A stretch of 10,619 nucleotides of DNA from Fidelibacterota bacterium UBA7300 (GCA_002471865.1 DKQU01000080.1:1-10619); one strand, 5' to 3'. Shown: positions 1-7,977, counted from the first letter of the stretch. Notes: generated by a model from the sequence alone, not told the origin. Numbers and translations: made by a program.

Positions 1-207
1 GTTCTGGATGTGCGAGGAGAGCTGGAAAATGCGAATTTTCGTATTAAAACTGCTCAAATTTCCTTAGTGCCTCAAAACACTGTGAAAGTATTAGGCGACG
101 ATATCTCATCTTTACTGAAGCTAATGGACGCTCTAGAAGATCATGATGACATTCAAAAAGTGTCTTCGAATTTTGATATTGATGAAGATGAATTGGCTGA
201 AGCATAA
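1..207 (+). CDS. yebC: YebC/TACO1-family protein, C-terminal fragment
   Basis: This is the last 68 codons of a gene whose 5' end lies outside the window; the frame is open from base 1 and ends at TAA 205-207. The segment reads as the C-terminal part of YebC/TACO1 proteins: a PQNTV motif around residue 27, then a helix with DALEDHDDIQKV and the closing SNFDID stretch that is nearly invariant in the family. YebC proteins were long annotated as transcriptional regulators; more recent work on the family places them at the ribosome in translation elongation. It lies 3 nt before ruvC, and yebC-ruvC-ruvA is a common bacterial order, which supports both calls. The GTG at position 10 is an internal codon, not the start. 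Confidence 0.88.
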   Translation, partial: VLDVRGELENANFRIKTAQISLVPQNTVKVLGDDISSLLKLMDALEDHDDIQKVSSNFDIDEDELAEA

Positions 208-210
208 CTT

Positions 211-696
211 ATGATCCGAGTGCTCGGCATAGATCCCGGAATCAACATCACAGGGTATGGTGTGCTCGATCATGACGGCAGCGATGAATCTGTGGTTACA
301 TTCGGCACCATTACCCCATCCAGGAAGAAAGGTAATCCTGCAAGACTAGCTCATCTTTACACTGAAATTGTGAATCTCATAAGAGAGTTTTCACCTACGG
401 AAATCGCGGTAGAAGAAGCGTTTTTCAGCAAGAACGCCAGGACTGCATTTGTTTTGGGACAAGCGCGCGGAATGGCTCTTCTGGCGGCAGCCAGACATGA
501 GTTGGACTGCTTCGAATATGCTCCTAAAAAAGTGAAACTTTCCGTAGTGGGAAATGGTAACGCATCTAAGGAACAGGTGCAGTTTATGGTCAAGTCCATC
601 CTCTCTTTAAAGCAATTGACGGAGAAGTTTGACGTGACCGACGCGTTAGCAGTTGCCCTTTGCCACATTAACCAATTGAGGACTCATATGAAATGA
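211..696 (+). CDS. ruvC: Holliday junction resolvase RuvC
   Basis: RuvC is the dimeric endonuclease that cuts Holliday junctions symmetrically after RuvAB branch migration, in the cytoplasm. The 161-residue product is slightly shorter than E. coli RuvC (173). All four acidic catalytic positions can be assigned: D8 in the GIDPG motif near the N-terminus, E68 in the AVEEAFF segment, and D141 and D144 in FDVTDALAVALCH. The conserved LGQARG stretch (residues 82-87) is present. The ATG at 211 gives the usual short N-terminus ahead of the first beta strand, although no clear Shine-Dalgarno precedes it, so translation may be coupled to yebC, which ends 3 nt upstream. Its TGA overlaps the ruvA start by 4 nt (ATGA). 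Confidence 0.96.
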   Translation: MIRVLGIDPGINITGYGVLDHDGSDESVVTFGTITPSRKKGNPARLAHLYTEIVNLIREFSPTEIAVEEAFFSKNARTAFVLGQARGMALLAAARHELDCFEYAPKKVKLSVVGNGNASKEQVQFMVKSILSLKQLTEKFDVTDALAVALCHINQLRTHMK

Positions 697-1283
697 TCGA
701 AAACATCAAGGGAAAATTAATCAAGAAGACGCCAACAACAGCAATCGTGGAAGTGGGAGGTATTTCACTTTCCATCGCTATTTCTGTTTCCACTTTTGAT
801 CGACTTCCCGATCAGGATAAGGAAGTATCATTGAAGACCTACCTGAATGTTCGCGAAGACGCTTTGGAGTTATACGGATTCAACAGCATTGTGGAACGTG
901 GTCTGTTCCTTTTACTCATAGGTATTTCGGGAATCGGACCAAAGATGGGTATTAATATCCTCTCTGGAACAACAGCGGAAGAGTTTAAGAACCGCATCAT
1001 ATCAGGAGATGTAGAAGCACTCACCACTCTACCCGGCATCGGTCCCAAGACGGCCAAGCGCATCATTGTGGAATTGAAGGAAAAGTTCGTGGAATCTGAT
1101 TTAACAGATATTCCCGGTGGAACCGGTGGTGTGCCGTCTGAATTCGAGGACGCTATGGCTGCACTCACTTCTCTGGGCTTCAAAAGGAACGAAGCTTTTA
1201 GGACTCTTTCTGATATGAAACGCAAGGGTGAGTTTAAAGGTGAACTGGAAGATATTATTAAAACTGCAATTTCAAGGAGATGA
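693..1283 (+). CDS. ruvA: Holliday junction branch migration protein RuvA
   Basis: RuvA binds four-way junctions as a tetramer and loads the RuvB helicase. The 196-residue product has the full three-domain plan. An N-terminal OB fold (about 1-64) includes the acidic pin pair E55-D56 in VREDA. Two helix-hairpin-helix motifs follow, GISGIGPK (77-84) and LPGIGPKT (113-120). After a Gly/Pro linker (about 131-150) comes a C-terminal three-helix domain (151-196) that contacts RuvB. The start overlaps the ruvC stop by 4 nt, and a GAGGA at 678-682 lies 10 nt upstream, so coupled translation is likely. No ruvB follows; the next gene is gcvT-like. Many bacteria keep ruvB elsewhere, so its absence here does not imply loss of function. 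Confidence 0.96.
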   Translation: MIENIKGKLIKKTPTTAIVEVGGISLSIAISVSTFDRLPDQDKEVSLKTYLNVREDALELYGFNSIVERGLFLLLIGISGIGPKMGINILSGTTAEEFKNRIISGDVEALTTLPGIGPKTAKRIIVELKEKFVESDLTDIPGGTGGVPSEFEDAMAALTSLGFKRNEAFRTLSDMKRKGEFKGELEDIIKTAISRR

Positions 1284-1356
1284 TTATGGAGCTAAATCCA
1301 AAGAAAGGATACTTCGAGAATTAGGAGCTCAGCTCAGTCTCATCTATATTTAGCTC

Positions 1357-2454
1357 GTGAAAAGGACAGCAATGTATAATCACCATTTAGCCTTGAAAGC
1401 TAAGATGACCGACTTCGCAGGATTCGAAATGCCCTTACAATACAATGGTATTGTGAAAGAACATTTGGCTGTAAGAGAGGGTGTAGGACTTTTCGATCTG
1501 TCTCACATGGGAGAATTTTGGATTTCCGGCAGTGGTGCCGAAGCGTTTCTTCAGCGTATGACTACCAATGATGTGTCGGTTCTTGATGTCGGACAGGCGC
1601 AATATACTGCACTGTGCTACGATAATGGTGGAATAGTGGACGATGGAGTTCTTTACAAGTTGGAATCGTCGTATCTTTTCGTGATCAATGCAAGTAATAT
1701 TGAGAAGGATTTCGACTGGCTAAAAGATCATCTCGTGGAAAACGTCGAACTAAACAATCTATCTGATGATTACAGTCTAATCGCCATCCAAGGGCCTAAA
1801 GCGAGAGAAGTCCTTTTGAAAGTGATTAATAACAAACAGACAGTAGAACAACTACCATTCTACCATTGTATAGAAACCGAAGTTGCGGGAGTTGACTTCC
1901 TTCTGGCCCGGACAGGCTATACCGGCGAACTTGGATACGAACTCTATATAAAAGGTGAAGGTGCCGAGATAGTCTGGGAAGTATTGTGGTCAGCTGGTCA
2001 AGAGTATGATATTGCAGCTGTGGGTCTCGGAGCGCGAGATACTCTTCGGCTGGAGATGAAATACTGTCTCTTTGGCAATGATATTGATGAGACGACGAAT
2101 ACTATTGAAAGCGGATTGGCGTGGATTACTAAGCTCGATAAAGGTGATTTCATAGGCCGGGAAGCACTTGTTCAGATCAAGAGCAATGGACCGTCCAGAC
2201 GGTTGGTACCGTTTAAAATGAGCGAACGAGGAATCCCACGTCATGGATATGCTATTTTGAAAAACAATTCTAAAGTCGGAGAAGTGACCAGCGGAACTCA
2301 TTCACCTTCTCTAAAGGTGGGTATTGGGCTAGGATTTGTGGATGTTCCATTTCACAATATTGGTAGTGAAATAACAATAGAAATGAGAAGTAAATCAATC
2401 CCTGCTCAGATTGTGAAACCGCCTTTCTGGAAGAATGGAACATTAATGAGTTAG
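1357..2454 (+). CDS. gcvT: Aminomethyltransferase (glycine cleavage T protein)
   Basis: The product is a GcvT-family protein of 365 residues, the usual length of T protein. T protein moves the methylene group from aminomethyl-lipoyl H protein to tetrahydrofolate and releases ammonia. Visible hallmarks are the N-terminal FAGFEMPLQY (20-29), LFDLSHMGE (45-53), GGIVDD (91-96; the equivalent Asp in E. coli binds folate), ARTGYTGE (184-191), GLGARDTLRLE (223-233) and a C-terminal beta-barrel segment ending in PPFWKNG. The start is ambiguous. GTG at 1357 gives KRTAMY, which fits the conserved KRT-LY N-terminus of the family, but has no upstream Shine-Dalgarno. ATG at 1372 has AAAGGA (1361-1366) 5 nt upstream. 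No other glycine cleavage genes (gcvH, gcvP) are in the window. Folate-dependent paralogs such as YgfZ are less likely given length and motifs. Confidence 0.92.
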   Translation: MKRTAMYNHHLALKAKMTDFAGFEMPLQYNGIVKEHLAVREGVGLFDLSHMGEFWISGSGAEAFLQRMTTNDVSVLDVGQAQYTALCYDNGGIVDDGVLYKLESSYLFVINASNIEKDFDWLKDHLVENVELNNLSDDYSLIAIQGPKAREVLLKVINNKQTVEQLPFYHCIETEVAGVDFLLARTGYTGELGYELYIKGEGAEIVWEVLWSAGQEYDIAAVGLGARDTLRLEMKYCLFGNDIDETTNTIESGLAWITKLDKGDFIGREALVQIKSNGPSRRLVPFKMSERGIPRHGYAILKNNSKVGEVTSGTHSPSLKVGIGLGFVDVPFHNIGSEITIEMRSKSIPAQIVKPPFWKNGTLMS

Positions 2455-2458
2455 TCCT

Positions 2459-4903
2459 ATGAAAAATCGTAGAAATGAAATTGTAGGTATTTTATTAACA
2501 GTAATCTCACTCTTTATTCTTCTGAGTTTTATCTCCTATAAACCGTATGAAGAACCAACCATCGATCCAACCCAATCCATCAATAACACAATGGGAATTC
2601 TAGGTATCTATGTATCTCATTATTTGATCAAAATGACCATTGGATGGGCTGTATTTGTTCTGCCTATTTTGGGACTTGTTTGGGGTTGGTGGATTTTCAG
2701 CCGACGCAAGGCTCAACCCTTATCACGGTTCTCAATGTATGTATTGGGATTGGCATTAATAACATCCACTTCTCTAGGATTGTCGGCTGTTTTGAACAAT
2801 GGAGATTCTGAAAATAGCGGACTTTTGGGCTGGCTTATAGCTAACTTGTTTCACAGTTTCCTTGGTACAGTCGGGACTATTTTATTATTAATCACTTTAG
2901 CTTTAGTTTTGATTCGAGGATATTTCAGTTTCAGTTTCTACTCTTTCTTTAAGACAATAGCTACTTATCTAACATCCTATCTGGCAGAACAGAAAAAGCA
3001 TTTTGAAGAAAAACGTAAGGATAAGGAGAAGAGGGATCACACTTCCCAGCTTCTCGGGAAATTGAAGGAAAGGAAGGAAATAGAGGAAGAAACAGAGGAA
3101 AAAGTAGAGACGGCTGAAGAGATAGAGGAAATTCCTGAATCTGAAATTCCACAACCAAAACCAGAAGAATCCTCAGAGGAGATTTCCAGAGAAGTTGAAA
3201 CAGAGAGTGAACAGACAGATACAGGGACCATTAAACCTCCACTTTGGGCAATTCCTGAAATTGAAACTGATGATACGTCGGAAACTAAAGACGGTCAGGA
3301 AAATGATAAAGCAGCCGGATCTACTCAAGAAGAGGGTACAGATGCCGCAAATCAGGATGCTGAAACCATCCAGATTGGAGAAGAAGTAGTGGAAGATGAA
3401 GTGGACTTCGATTCATTGAAGCCGAAAGTTCCTCGGAAAAAATATCAGCTGCCTTCTACAGATCTTTTAGATCGTCATGAAGAAGTGGCTCAGAGTGCCA
3501 GTCACGAAGAATTAGTGGAGAAAGCCAATTTCCTGATTCAGTCTCTCCTGACATTCGGAGTCTCTGGAAAAGTAGTAAATATTGCACCGGGTCCAATTAT
3601 TACTTTGTTTGAGGTAGAACCTGCTGAGGGTGTTCGTGTAAATAAATTTGTTCAACTTTCTGATGATCTAGCTCGGATTTTGGAAGCTCCAAGAGTTCGC
3701 ATAATCGCTCCTATTCCAGGTAAATCTTCAGTTGGTATAGAAATTCCGAATGAAAATCCTTCAATCGTTTATTTAAGATCAGTAGCGAGATCAGAAAGTT
3801 TTGCAGACTCTGATTCGAAGTTGGCAGTTGCGTTAGGTAAAACCACGAGTGGTGAATCTTATACAATAGAATTGAACAAACTTCCTCATCTGTTAGTTGC
3901 GGGAACAACGGGATCAGGAAAGTCAGTTTGCATAAATGCCATTATCATGAGCATTTTATTTCGCTCTACTCCGGATGAAGTTCGTTTCATTCTAATAGAT
4001 CCAAAGAAATTAGAATTGGCGGCATATAAAGCGCTTGAGAAACATCATTTATTAGCCAGCGATGATGTGGATGAATTGGTGATGACTTCCCCAGAAAATG
4101 CCGTAGCTGCTCTTCGATCGGCTGAACAGGAAATGAGTCGCCGCTATGATGTTTTTGCGGAAGCTGTTGTTAGAAATATTGATGAATATCGTGCGAAAGC
4201 AAAAGAAAACAGCGACATGGAGAATATACCGTACATTGTTATCATTATTGATGAGCTTGCGGACCTCATGATTAGGGCGGCTAAAGAAGTTGAAGCACCT
4301 ATTGCTCGATTAGCGCAGATGTCCAGAGCAGTTGGGATTCATCTCGTTGTGGCAACACAGCGGCCTTCCGTAGATGTTATTACTGGTGTCATTAAGGCTA
4401 ACTTTCCTGCACGTATAGCGTTTCAAGTTGCATCACGAATCGATTCCCGTACAATACTTGATTCAAACGGTGCTGAGAAACTTCTCGGTAAAGGCGATAT
4501 GCTTTTTATTCCTCCTGGAACATCTTCTCTAATTCGTCTTCATAGTTCTTTTGTTACCTTAAATGAGATTAATAGAATTATGGATCATATTGCAAAACAA
4601 CCTTCTGCTGAAGAGATAGAACTTAAAGGGGCTTCTGTTCAAGTAAGTGGTGTTGAAGGCGGCGAGGATATCGAAGCCGATGATGAGCTTCTCACTGAAG
4701 CAATCAAGTTAGTTGTTACTCATCAGCAAGGATCCATTTCTCTGATTCAACGGCGTTTGCGTGTAGGATATTCCAGGGCAGCACGACTCATTGACATGAT
4801 GGAGCAGCTCGGTATTGTAGGTGCTTTTACCGGAAGTAAAGCGAGGGAAGTCCTTGTAGATGAAACGTATCTCCAGATGTTGGATGATGATGACAACACA
4901 TAA
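2459..4903 (+). CDS. ftsK: DNA translocase FtsK/SpoIIIE
   Basis: FtsK pumps chromosomal DNA at the division septum and helps resolve chromosome dimers. The 814-residue product has the full architecture. About four hydrophobic membrane segments lie at roughly 6-26, 57-82, 92-112 and 125-155. A charged, Glu-rich low-complexity linker runs from about 170 to 340. The RecA-like motor (about 349-725) has Walker A GTTGSGKS at 482-489, Walker B ending in D598-E599 (VIIIDELADLM), and the family stretch ATQRPSVDVITG. A C-terminal winged-helix gamma domain (about 741-805, with RRLRVGYSRAARL) reads oriented DNA motifs in known members. It starts 4 nt after gcvT without an obvious Shine-Dalgarno. Its 3' end overlaps the LolA-like gene. 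The membrane segments plus gamma domain separate it from conjugative or plasmid relatives. Confidence 0.97.
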   Translation: MKNRRNEIVGILLTVISLFILLSFISYKPYEEPTIDPTQSINNTMGILGIYVSHYLIKMTIGWAVFVLPILGLVWGWWIFSRRKAQPLSRFSMYVLGLALITSTSLGLSAVLNNGDSENSGLLGWLIANLFHSFLGTVGTILLLITLALVLIRGYFSFSFYSFFKTIATYLTSYLAEQKKHFEEKRKDKEKRDHTSQLLGKLKERKEIEEETEEKVETAEEIEEIPESEIPQPKPEESSEEISREVETESEQTDTGTIKPPLWAIPEIETDDTSETKDGQENDKAAGSTQEEGTDAANQDAETIQIGEEVVEDEVDFDSLKPKVPRKKYQLPSTDLLDRHEEVAQSASHEELVEKANFLIQSLLTFGVSGKVVNIAPGPIITLFEVEPAEGVRVNKFVQLSDDLARILEAPRVRIIAPIPGKSSVGIEIPNENPSIVYLRSVARSESFADSDSKLAVALGKTTSGESYTIELNKLPHLLVAGTTGSGKSVCINAIIMSILFRSTPDEVRFILIDPKKLELAAYKALEKHHLLASDDVDELVMTSPENAVAALRSAEQEMSRRYDVFAEAVVRNIDEYRAKAKENSDMENIPYIVIIIDELADLMIRAAKEVEAPIARLAQMSRAVGIHLVVATQRPSVDVITGVIKANFPARIAFQVASRIDSRTILDSNGAEKLLGKGDMLFIPPGTSSLIRLHSSFVTLNEINRIMDHIAKQPSAEEIELKGASVQVSGVEGGEDIEADDELLTEAIKLVVTHQQGSISLIQRRLRVGYSRAARLIDMMEQLGIVGAFTGSKAREVLVDETYLQMLDDDDNT

Positions 4904-5522
4904 TTTTAGCCGCACTTTTTTGTCTCTCATCACTCTTTTACTTCTCTTTCATTTCTTATATAGTGAAGACAATTTACTGGATGTTGAGGTAGTTGATAAA
5001 GTCAAGAGTTCCATACTATCGGCAGATGGGCACAGTTTTAAGGTTGTTTGGACGTATGAGTATGATGGCGATATTTGGACCGGTGAAGGGAGTATGAAAG
5101 TCCTCGGTCAAGACTATCTGAAACTGAACCTAGACTATCAACAAATTCTAATCAAGCATGATACTCTCTTCACACGGTACGAAGAAACGAATCAAGTTGT
5201 TGCTGACTGGTTTGATAGAACCGATCCAGCAAACTTTTTTTCTATCCTTTTGGGAGAGATGCCCGGTTTTACATTAGACAAAGTGGATATTTTAACTGAG
5301 AGGCAGATAGATGTAACTCTGTGTGCTGAAACTATGGTGGGTTTTGATACGTTAAGAATGATTGTAGATAGAGAAACGTGGTTACCGGTTTCAATGTCGG
5401 CTGTAGCTGGTGAGGATATACGTGTGGACGTTAAAATTAAAGAAGCAGCACCATTAATTAATCCACTCGAACTTACAAATAAGAAGCTACCAGGTTCAGA
5501 GTTTATCGACCTAAGAGAATAG
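4884..5522 (+). CDS. lolA: LolA-like periplasmic lipoprotein carrier
   Basis: The product is a secreted protein with a LolA-like pattern. LolA carries lipoproteins across the periplasm from the inner membrane to the outer membrane. A hydrophobic segment (LSLITLLLLFHFLY) after a short basic region forms a signal peptide, probably cut before the ED that follows FLYS. The mature part shows an early helix (VEVVDKVKSSI), a run of beta strands typical of the open LolA barrel, and a segment matching the family's D-x-L-F-x-R-Y then NQVV pattern, followed by FFSILLG. It lies directly after ftsK, as lolA does in E. coli, which supports the call. The start is uncertain: three ATGs sit at 4884, 4887 and 4890, and another at 4860; all overlap the end of ftsK (20 nt for the chosen start). 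It is diverged, so a related outer-membrane lipoprotein-sorting protein remains possible. Confidence 0.68.
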   Translation: MMMTTHNFSRTFLSLITLLLLFHFLYSEDNLLDVEVVDKVKSSILSADGHSFKVVWTYEYDGDIWTGEGSMKVLGQDYLKLNLDYQQILIKHDTLFTRYEETNQVVADWFDRTDPANFFSILLGEMPGFTLDKVDILTERQIDVTLCAETMVGFDTLRMIVDRETWLPVSMSAVAGEDIRVDVKIKEAAPLINPLELTNKKLPGSEFIDLRE

Positions 5523-5523
5523 A

Positions 5524-6507
5524 ATGATCAAGATAGGTATCGGCTTACTATTCAGTTTTGGCGGACTTTATCTCGCTTTTAGGAAGATTGATTTAACTTC
5601 ATTGAGTGATCATTTTGCTGCAGCTTCCGTAGAGTGGGTTGTATTAGCTGTGTTGCTAATGATTTTCTCAGTCTGGATCCGAGCTATCCGCTGGCAGGCA
5701 TTGCTGGAGCCTATTGAAACTGTCACGATGAGACCGCTATTTTCTGCAACAGCCATCGGCTATTTTGGGAATGGTGTTCTCCCGATGAGATTGGGAGAAA
5801 TCCTGCGAGCTTATGCCTTAGGAATGGAAAAGCCATCCATAAGCCGAGCTGCAGCGTTTGGTACAATTGTTGTGGAACGTTTTGTAGATATGCTTGGTGC
5901 TCTCGTTTTATTGGCAATTTTCTTTTTTATCTACGATGTCCCTCCAGTTTTACAACAGGGGGGAGTGCTTGTGGCGGGCTTAGTAGCCGGTTTTATTTTA
6001 GTTCTTTGGTGGTTGGTAAAAAAGCACCAAGACTGGATTGAAAAGTTCGAAAATGCTCCAAGATCTAAGCACGGATTTGGACTTAAATTTCGAGGGATTT
6101 TCAATTCGTTTATTCGTGGATTGGCAGCCCTTGCCGAAGTGAAAAGAAAAGGGTTAGTATTTTTTACTTCAGTTCTTCTCTGGGGAATTTACTTAGTAAT
6201 TACTTATCTTTCGGGTTTGGCAGTTCATGAGACACTCACTTGGGTGGAAGCTGGGGTTATTCTGGTAGGCACAACGATGGTGATTGCTGTCCCGTCTGCT
6301 CCGGGATATATCGGGACATATCATTTATCAGCTATCTTTATTATGGAACAGGTGTTTGGTCGAGAGATAACTGGCGCGCAAGCTTTTGCACTGGTAAATC
6401 ACGCCATTGGTTTTATTCCGCTTGTATTGCTCGGTGCTTATTTTTTCTTCAGCAGTTCAATAAAGATCCGTGACTTGCGAAAATTGGATATTGAAAGCGT
6501 TGGATAA
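5524..6507 (+). CDS. UPF0104 / lysylphosphatidylglycerol synthase TM-like membrane protein
   Basis: This is an integral membrane protein of 327 residues with seven or eight hydrophobic segments (for example about 2-20, 35-58, 117-140, 144-166, 208-232, 237-259 and 286-313). It carries the hallmarks of the UPF0104 family, also called flippase-like or the lysylphosphatidylglycerol synthase transmembrane region: WIRAIRWQALL after the second helix, GYFGNGVLPMRLGE-RAY, then GTIVVERFVDM, and PSAPGYIGTYH in the C-terminal half. Members are the membrane part of MprF, or stand-alone proteins linked to lipid or glycolipid movement; their exact function is mostly unknown. No aminoacyl-transfer catalytic domain is attached, so lysyl-PG synthesis is not supported. 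It starts 1 nt after the lolA-like stop and overlaps the next gene, placing it among envelope genes. Confidence 0.85.
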   Translation: MIKIGIGLLFSFGGLYLAFRKIDLTSLSDHFAAASVEWVVLAVLLMIFSVWIRAIRWQALLEPIETVTMRPLFSATAIGYFGNGVLPMRLGEILRAYALGMEKPSISRAAAFGTIVVERFVDMLGALVLLAIFFFIYDVPPVLQQGGVLVAGLVAGFILVLWWLVKKHQDWIEKFENAPRSKHGFGLKFRGIFNSFIRGLAALAEVKRKGLVFFTSVLLWGIYLVITYLSGLAVHETLTWVEAGVILVGTTMVIAVPSAPGYIGTYHLSAIFIMEQVFGREITGAQAFALVNHAIGFIPLVLLGAYFFFSSSIKIRDLRKLDIESVG

Positions 6508-7069
6508 AGTTATTTTTCTAGATAGAGATGGAACTCTTAATCCTGATCCTGGATATATTTCCAGCATCAAGCAGTTTAAGTTTTATCCTGACACTTTGAC
6601 TTCTCTTTCGACTTTGGCAAAACTTGGATTTAAATTTGCCATAGTCACAAATCAATCTGGGATAGCCAGAGGATTAATCAAAGAGGAAGAGTTGGAAAAA
6701 ATTCACGAATTCATTAGTAACCAATTTGCTCAATCGGGAATACCACTTTTGGGTATTTACAAATGTCCTCATCATCCTAAAGATGGCTGCAAATGTCGCA
6801 AGCCGGAAACAGGACTTTTTGATGAAGCATCTCGTCAGCATGATATTAACCTTTCTTCTGCAGCAGTGATTGGAGATTCGTCAGCTGATGTGGAGGCGGG
6901 AAAATCAAAGGGAATGGTGGCGTGTCTTGTGAGGACAGGGCGAGGAAGTGAAGAGGAGATTAAACTGAAGGATATTGGATTAGAACCTGATTATGTGGGA
7001 GATTCCTTACTCGATTGTACTTCCTTTCTTTGTGAACTGTATGCAACAACCGATGTAGAGGACGAATGA
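6470..7069 (+). CDS. gmhB: HAD-IIIA phosphatase, GmhB-like (heptose bisphosphate 7-phosphatase)
   Basis: The product is a HAD-superfamily phosphatase of the GmhB/HisB-N group. GmhB removes the 7-phosphate of manno-heptose 1,7-bisphosphate on the way to ADP-heptose or GDP-heptose for LPS core or S-layer glycans. Counting from the GTG at 6470, motif I is LDRDGT with nucleophile D18 and acid/base D20. Motif II is the T in IVTNQSG (T60). The zinc-binding loop is C99-x-H101-x5-C107-x-C109, followed by RKPETG, and motif IV is GDSSAD (D136, D140). The short zinc loop resembles HisB-N as well, so histidinol phosphatase activity is an alternative, but no other his genes are nearby and ddl and lolA favour an envelope role. 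The true start may be TTG at 6491 or 6500, which would place the protein start just before VIFLDRDG and shrink the overlap with the upstream gene. Confidence 0.85.
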   Translation: MTCENWILKALDKVIFLDRDGTLNPDPGYISSIKQFKFYPDTLTSLSTLAKLGFKFAIVTNQSGIARGLIKEEELEKIHEFISNQFAQSGIPLLGIYKCPHHPKDGCKCRKPETGLFDEASRQHDINLSSAAVIGDSSADVEAGKSKGMVACLVRTGRGSEEEIKLKDIGLEPDYVGDSLLDCTSFLCELYATTDVEDE

Positions 7070-7977
7070 TGAAAATTGCAGTCTTGATGGGAGGTAATTC
7101 TTCTGAACTCGATGTTTCACTTGTTACAGGAAAAGCTGTAAACAATGCTCTCATTGAACTTGGTCACAGTGTTATAGCTTGCCCATATGAGATTGATATT
7201 TCAGATGTAATTCATGTACTCAAGCAAGCTGATTTAGTATTTAACGCTCTTCACGGAGGAGAAGGAGAAGACGGCACCATTCCGCAATTGTTTGAAGATG
7301 AGAGCATCTGTTATACCGGTTCCGGGCCGGATTCAAGTGCTCTGGCAATGGATAAGCATCTCGCCAAATCTTTCGTAAAGAAAAAGGACATATTAACTCC
7401 CTCATGGCTTCATTTGAATTTAGCTGAAGATGAGTCTGTAGATTTGAGCGTAAGCAAATTTTCGTATCCTGTTGTTGTTAAACCGAATGGTGGAGGCAGC
7501 ACGATGGGTCTTACAATTGTTGAAAAGTCCAGCGAATTAGATGAAGCCATTACGTTAGCAACACAGTTTGATTCAAGACTGTTAGTTGAAGAATATATCA
7601 AAGGAAGGGAAGTAACAGTCGGTATTTTGAATGGAGAAGCGTTACCAATTGTAGAGATTAATCCTTTTCATAACTTGTATGATTATACTTGCAAGTACAC
7701 GCCAGGTATGTCCGATTATACGTGTCCCGCAGAGTTGCCTCAAAAGTTAACGGAAGAGATTCAAAACGTATCTGTCCAGATCTATAGGTTAATGGGTTGC
7801 AGACATTACGCTCGAGTTGATTTTTTACTAGACTCAGATGACAATTATTTTTTTCTCGAAGTGAATACTCTTCCTGGAATGACCGGTACAAGTCTATTGC
7901 CTAAAGCGGCTAAAGCTGTTGGATTATCATTTAATGACTTAATTGGGAAGATAGTGGAGTTGGGAATCAATGACTGA
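7069..7977 (+). CDS. ddl: D-alanine--D-alanine ligase
   Basis: Ddl joins two D-alanines using ATP to make the dipeptide that ends the peptidoglycan stem peptide. The product, about 302 residues, has the three ATP-grasp parts. N-terminal: GGNSSELDVSL with the active-site Glu, LHGGEGEDGTIPQLFE and YTGSGPDSSALAMDK. Centre: VVVKPNGGGSTMG and VEEYIKGREVTVG. C-terminal: Y-x-x-KY followed by CPAEL, ARVDF, and LEVNTLPGMTGTSLLP with the metal-binding Glu and Asn. The usual GSSVG of the Ser loop reads GSTMG, keeping the first Ser. The start at 7069 is preferred because AGAGGA (7057-7062) lies 6 nt upstream; ATG at 7066 would add one Met but sits too close to that site. The ATGATGA junction with gmhB and the overlap with the next gene suggest coupled translation. 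Confidence 0.96.
   Translation: MKIAVLMGGNSSELDVSLVTGKAVNNALIELGHSVIACPYEIDISDVIHVLKQADLVFNALHGGEGEDGTIPQLFEDESICYTGSGPDSSALAMDKHLAKSFVKKKDILTPSWLHLNLAEDESVDLSVSKFSYPVVVKPNGGGSTMGLTIVEKSSELDEAITLATQFDSRLLVEEYIKGREVTVGILNGEALPIVEINPFHNLYDYTCKYTPGMSDYTCPAELPQKLTEEIQNVSVQIYRLMGCRHYARVDFLLDSDDNYFFLEVNTLPGMTGTSLLPKAAKAVGLSFNDLIGKIVELGIND

Noticed and set aside
357..668. 103-codon reverse-strand open frame opposite ruvC
   Set aside because: It lies wholly within a clearly coding ruvC, resembles no family I know, and has no ribosome site; it is a shadow frame.
1280..1324. Tiny open frame of 12-14 codons right after ruvA
   Set aside because: An AAGGAG lies at its edge, but it overlaps the ruvA stop, is very short and shows no recognisable peptide; I cannot support it as a gene.
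1276..1353. Open stretch after ruvA reading RILRELGAQLSLIYI before a stop, as a possible relic of a lost gene
   Set aside because: It has no start codon and too few residues to assign to any family, including ruvB.
2961..3389. Several overlapping open frames on both strands opposite or out of frame with ftsK
   Set aside because: They mirror the Glu-rich low-complexity linker (Ser/Phe-rich on the reverse strand, Lys-rich in another frame) and are composition artefacts.
3001..3450. Glu-codon-rich stretch as a possible tandem repeat
   Set aside because: No fixed repeat unit is visible; it is the irregular acidic linker of FtsK.
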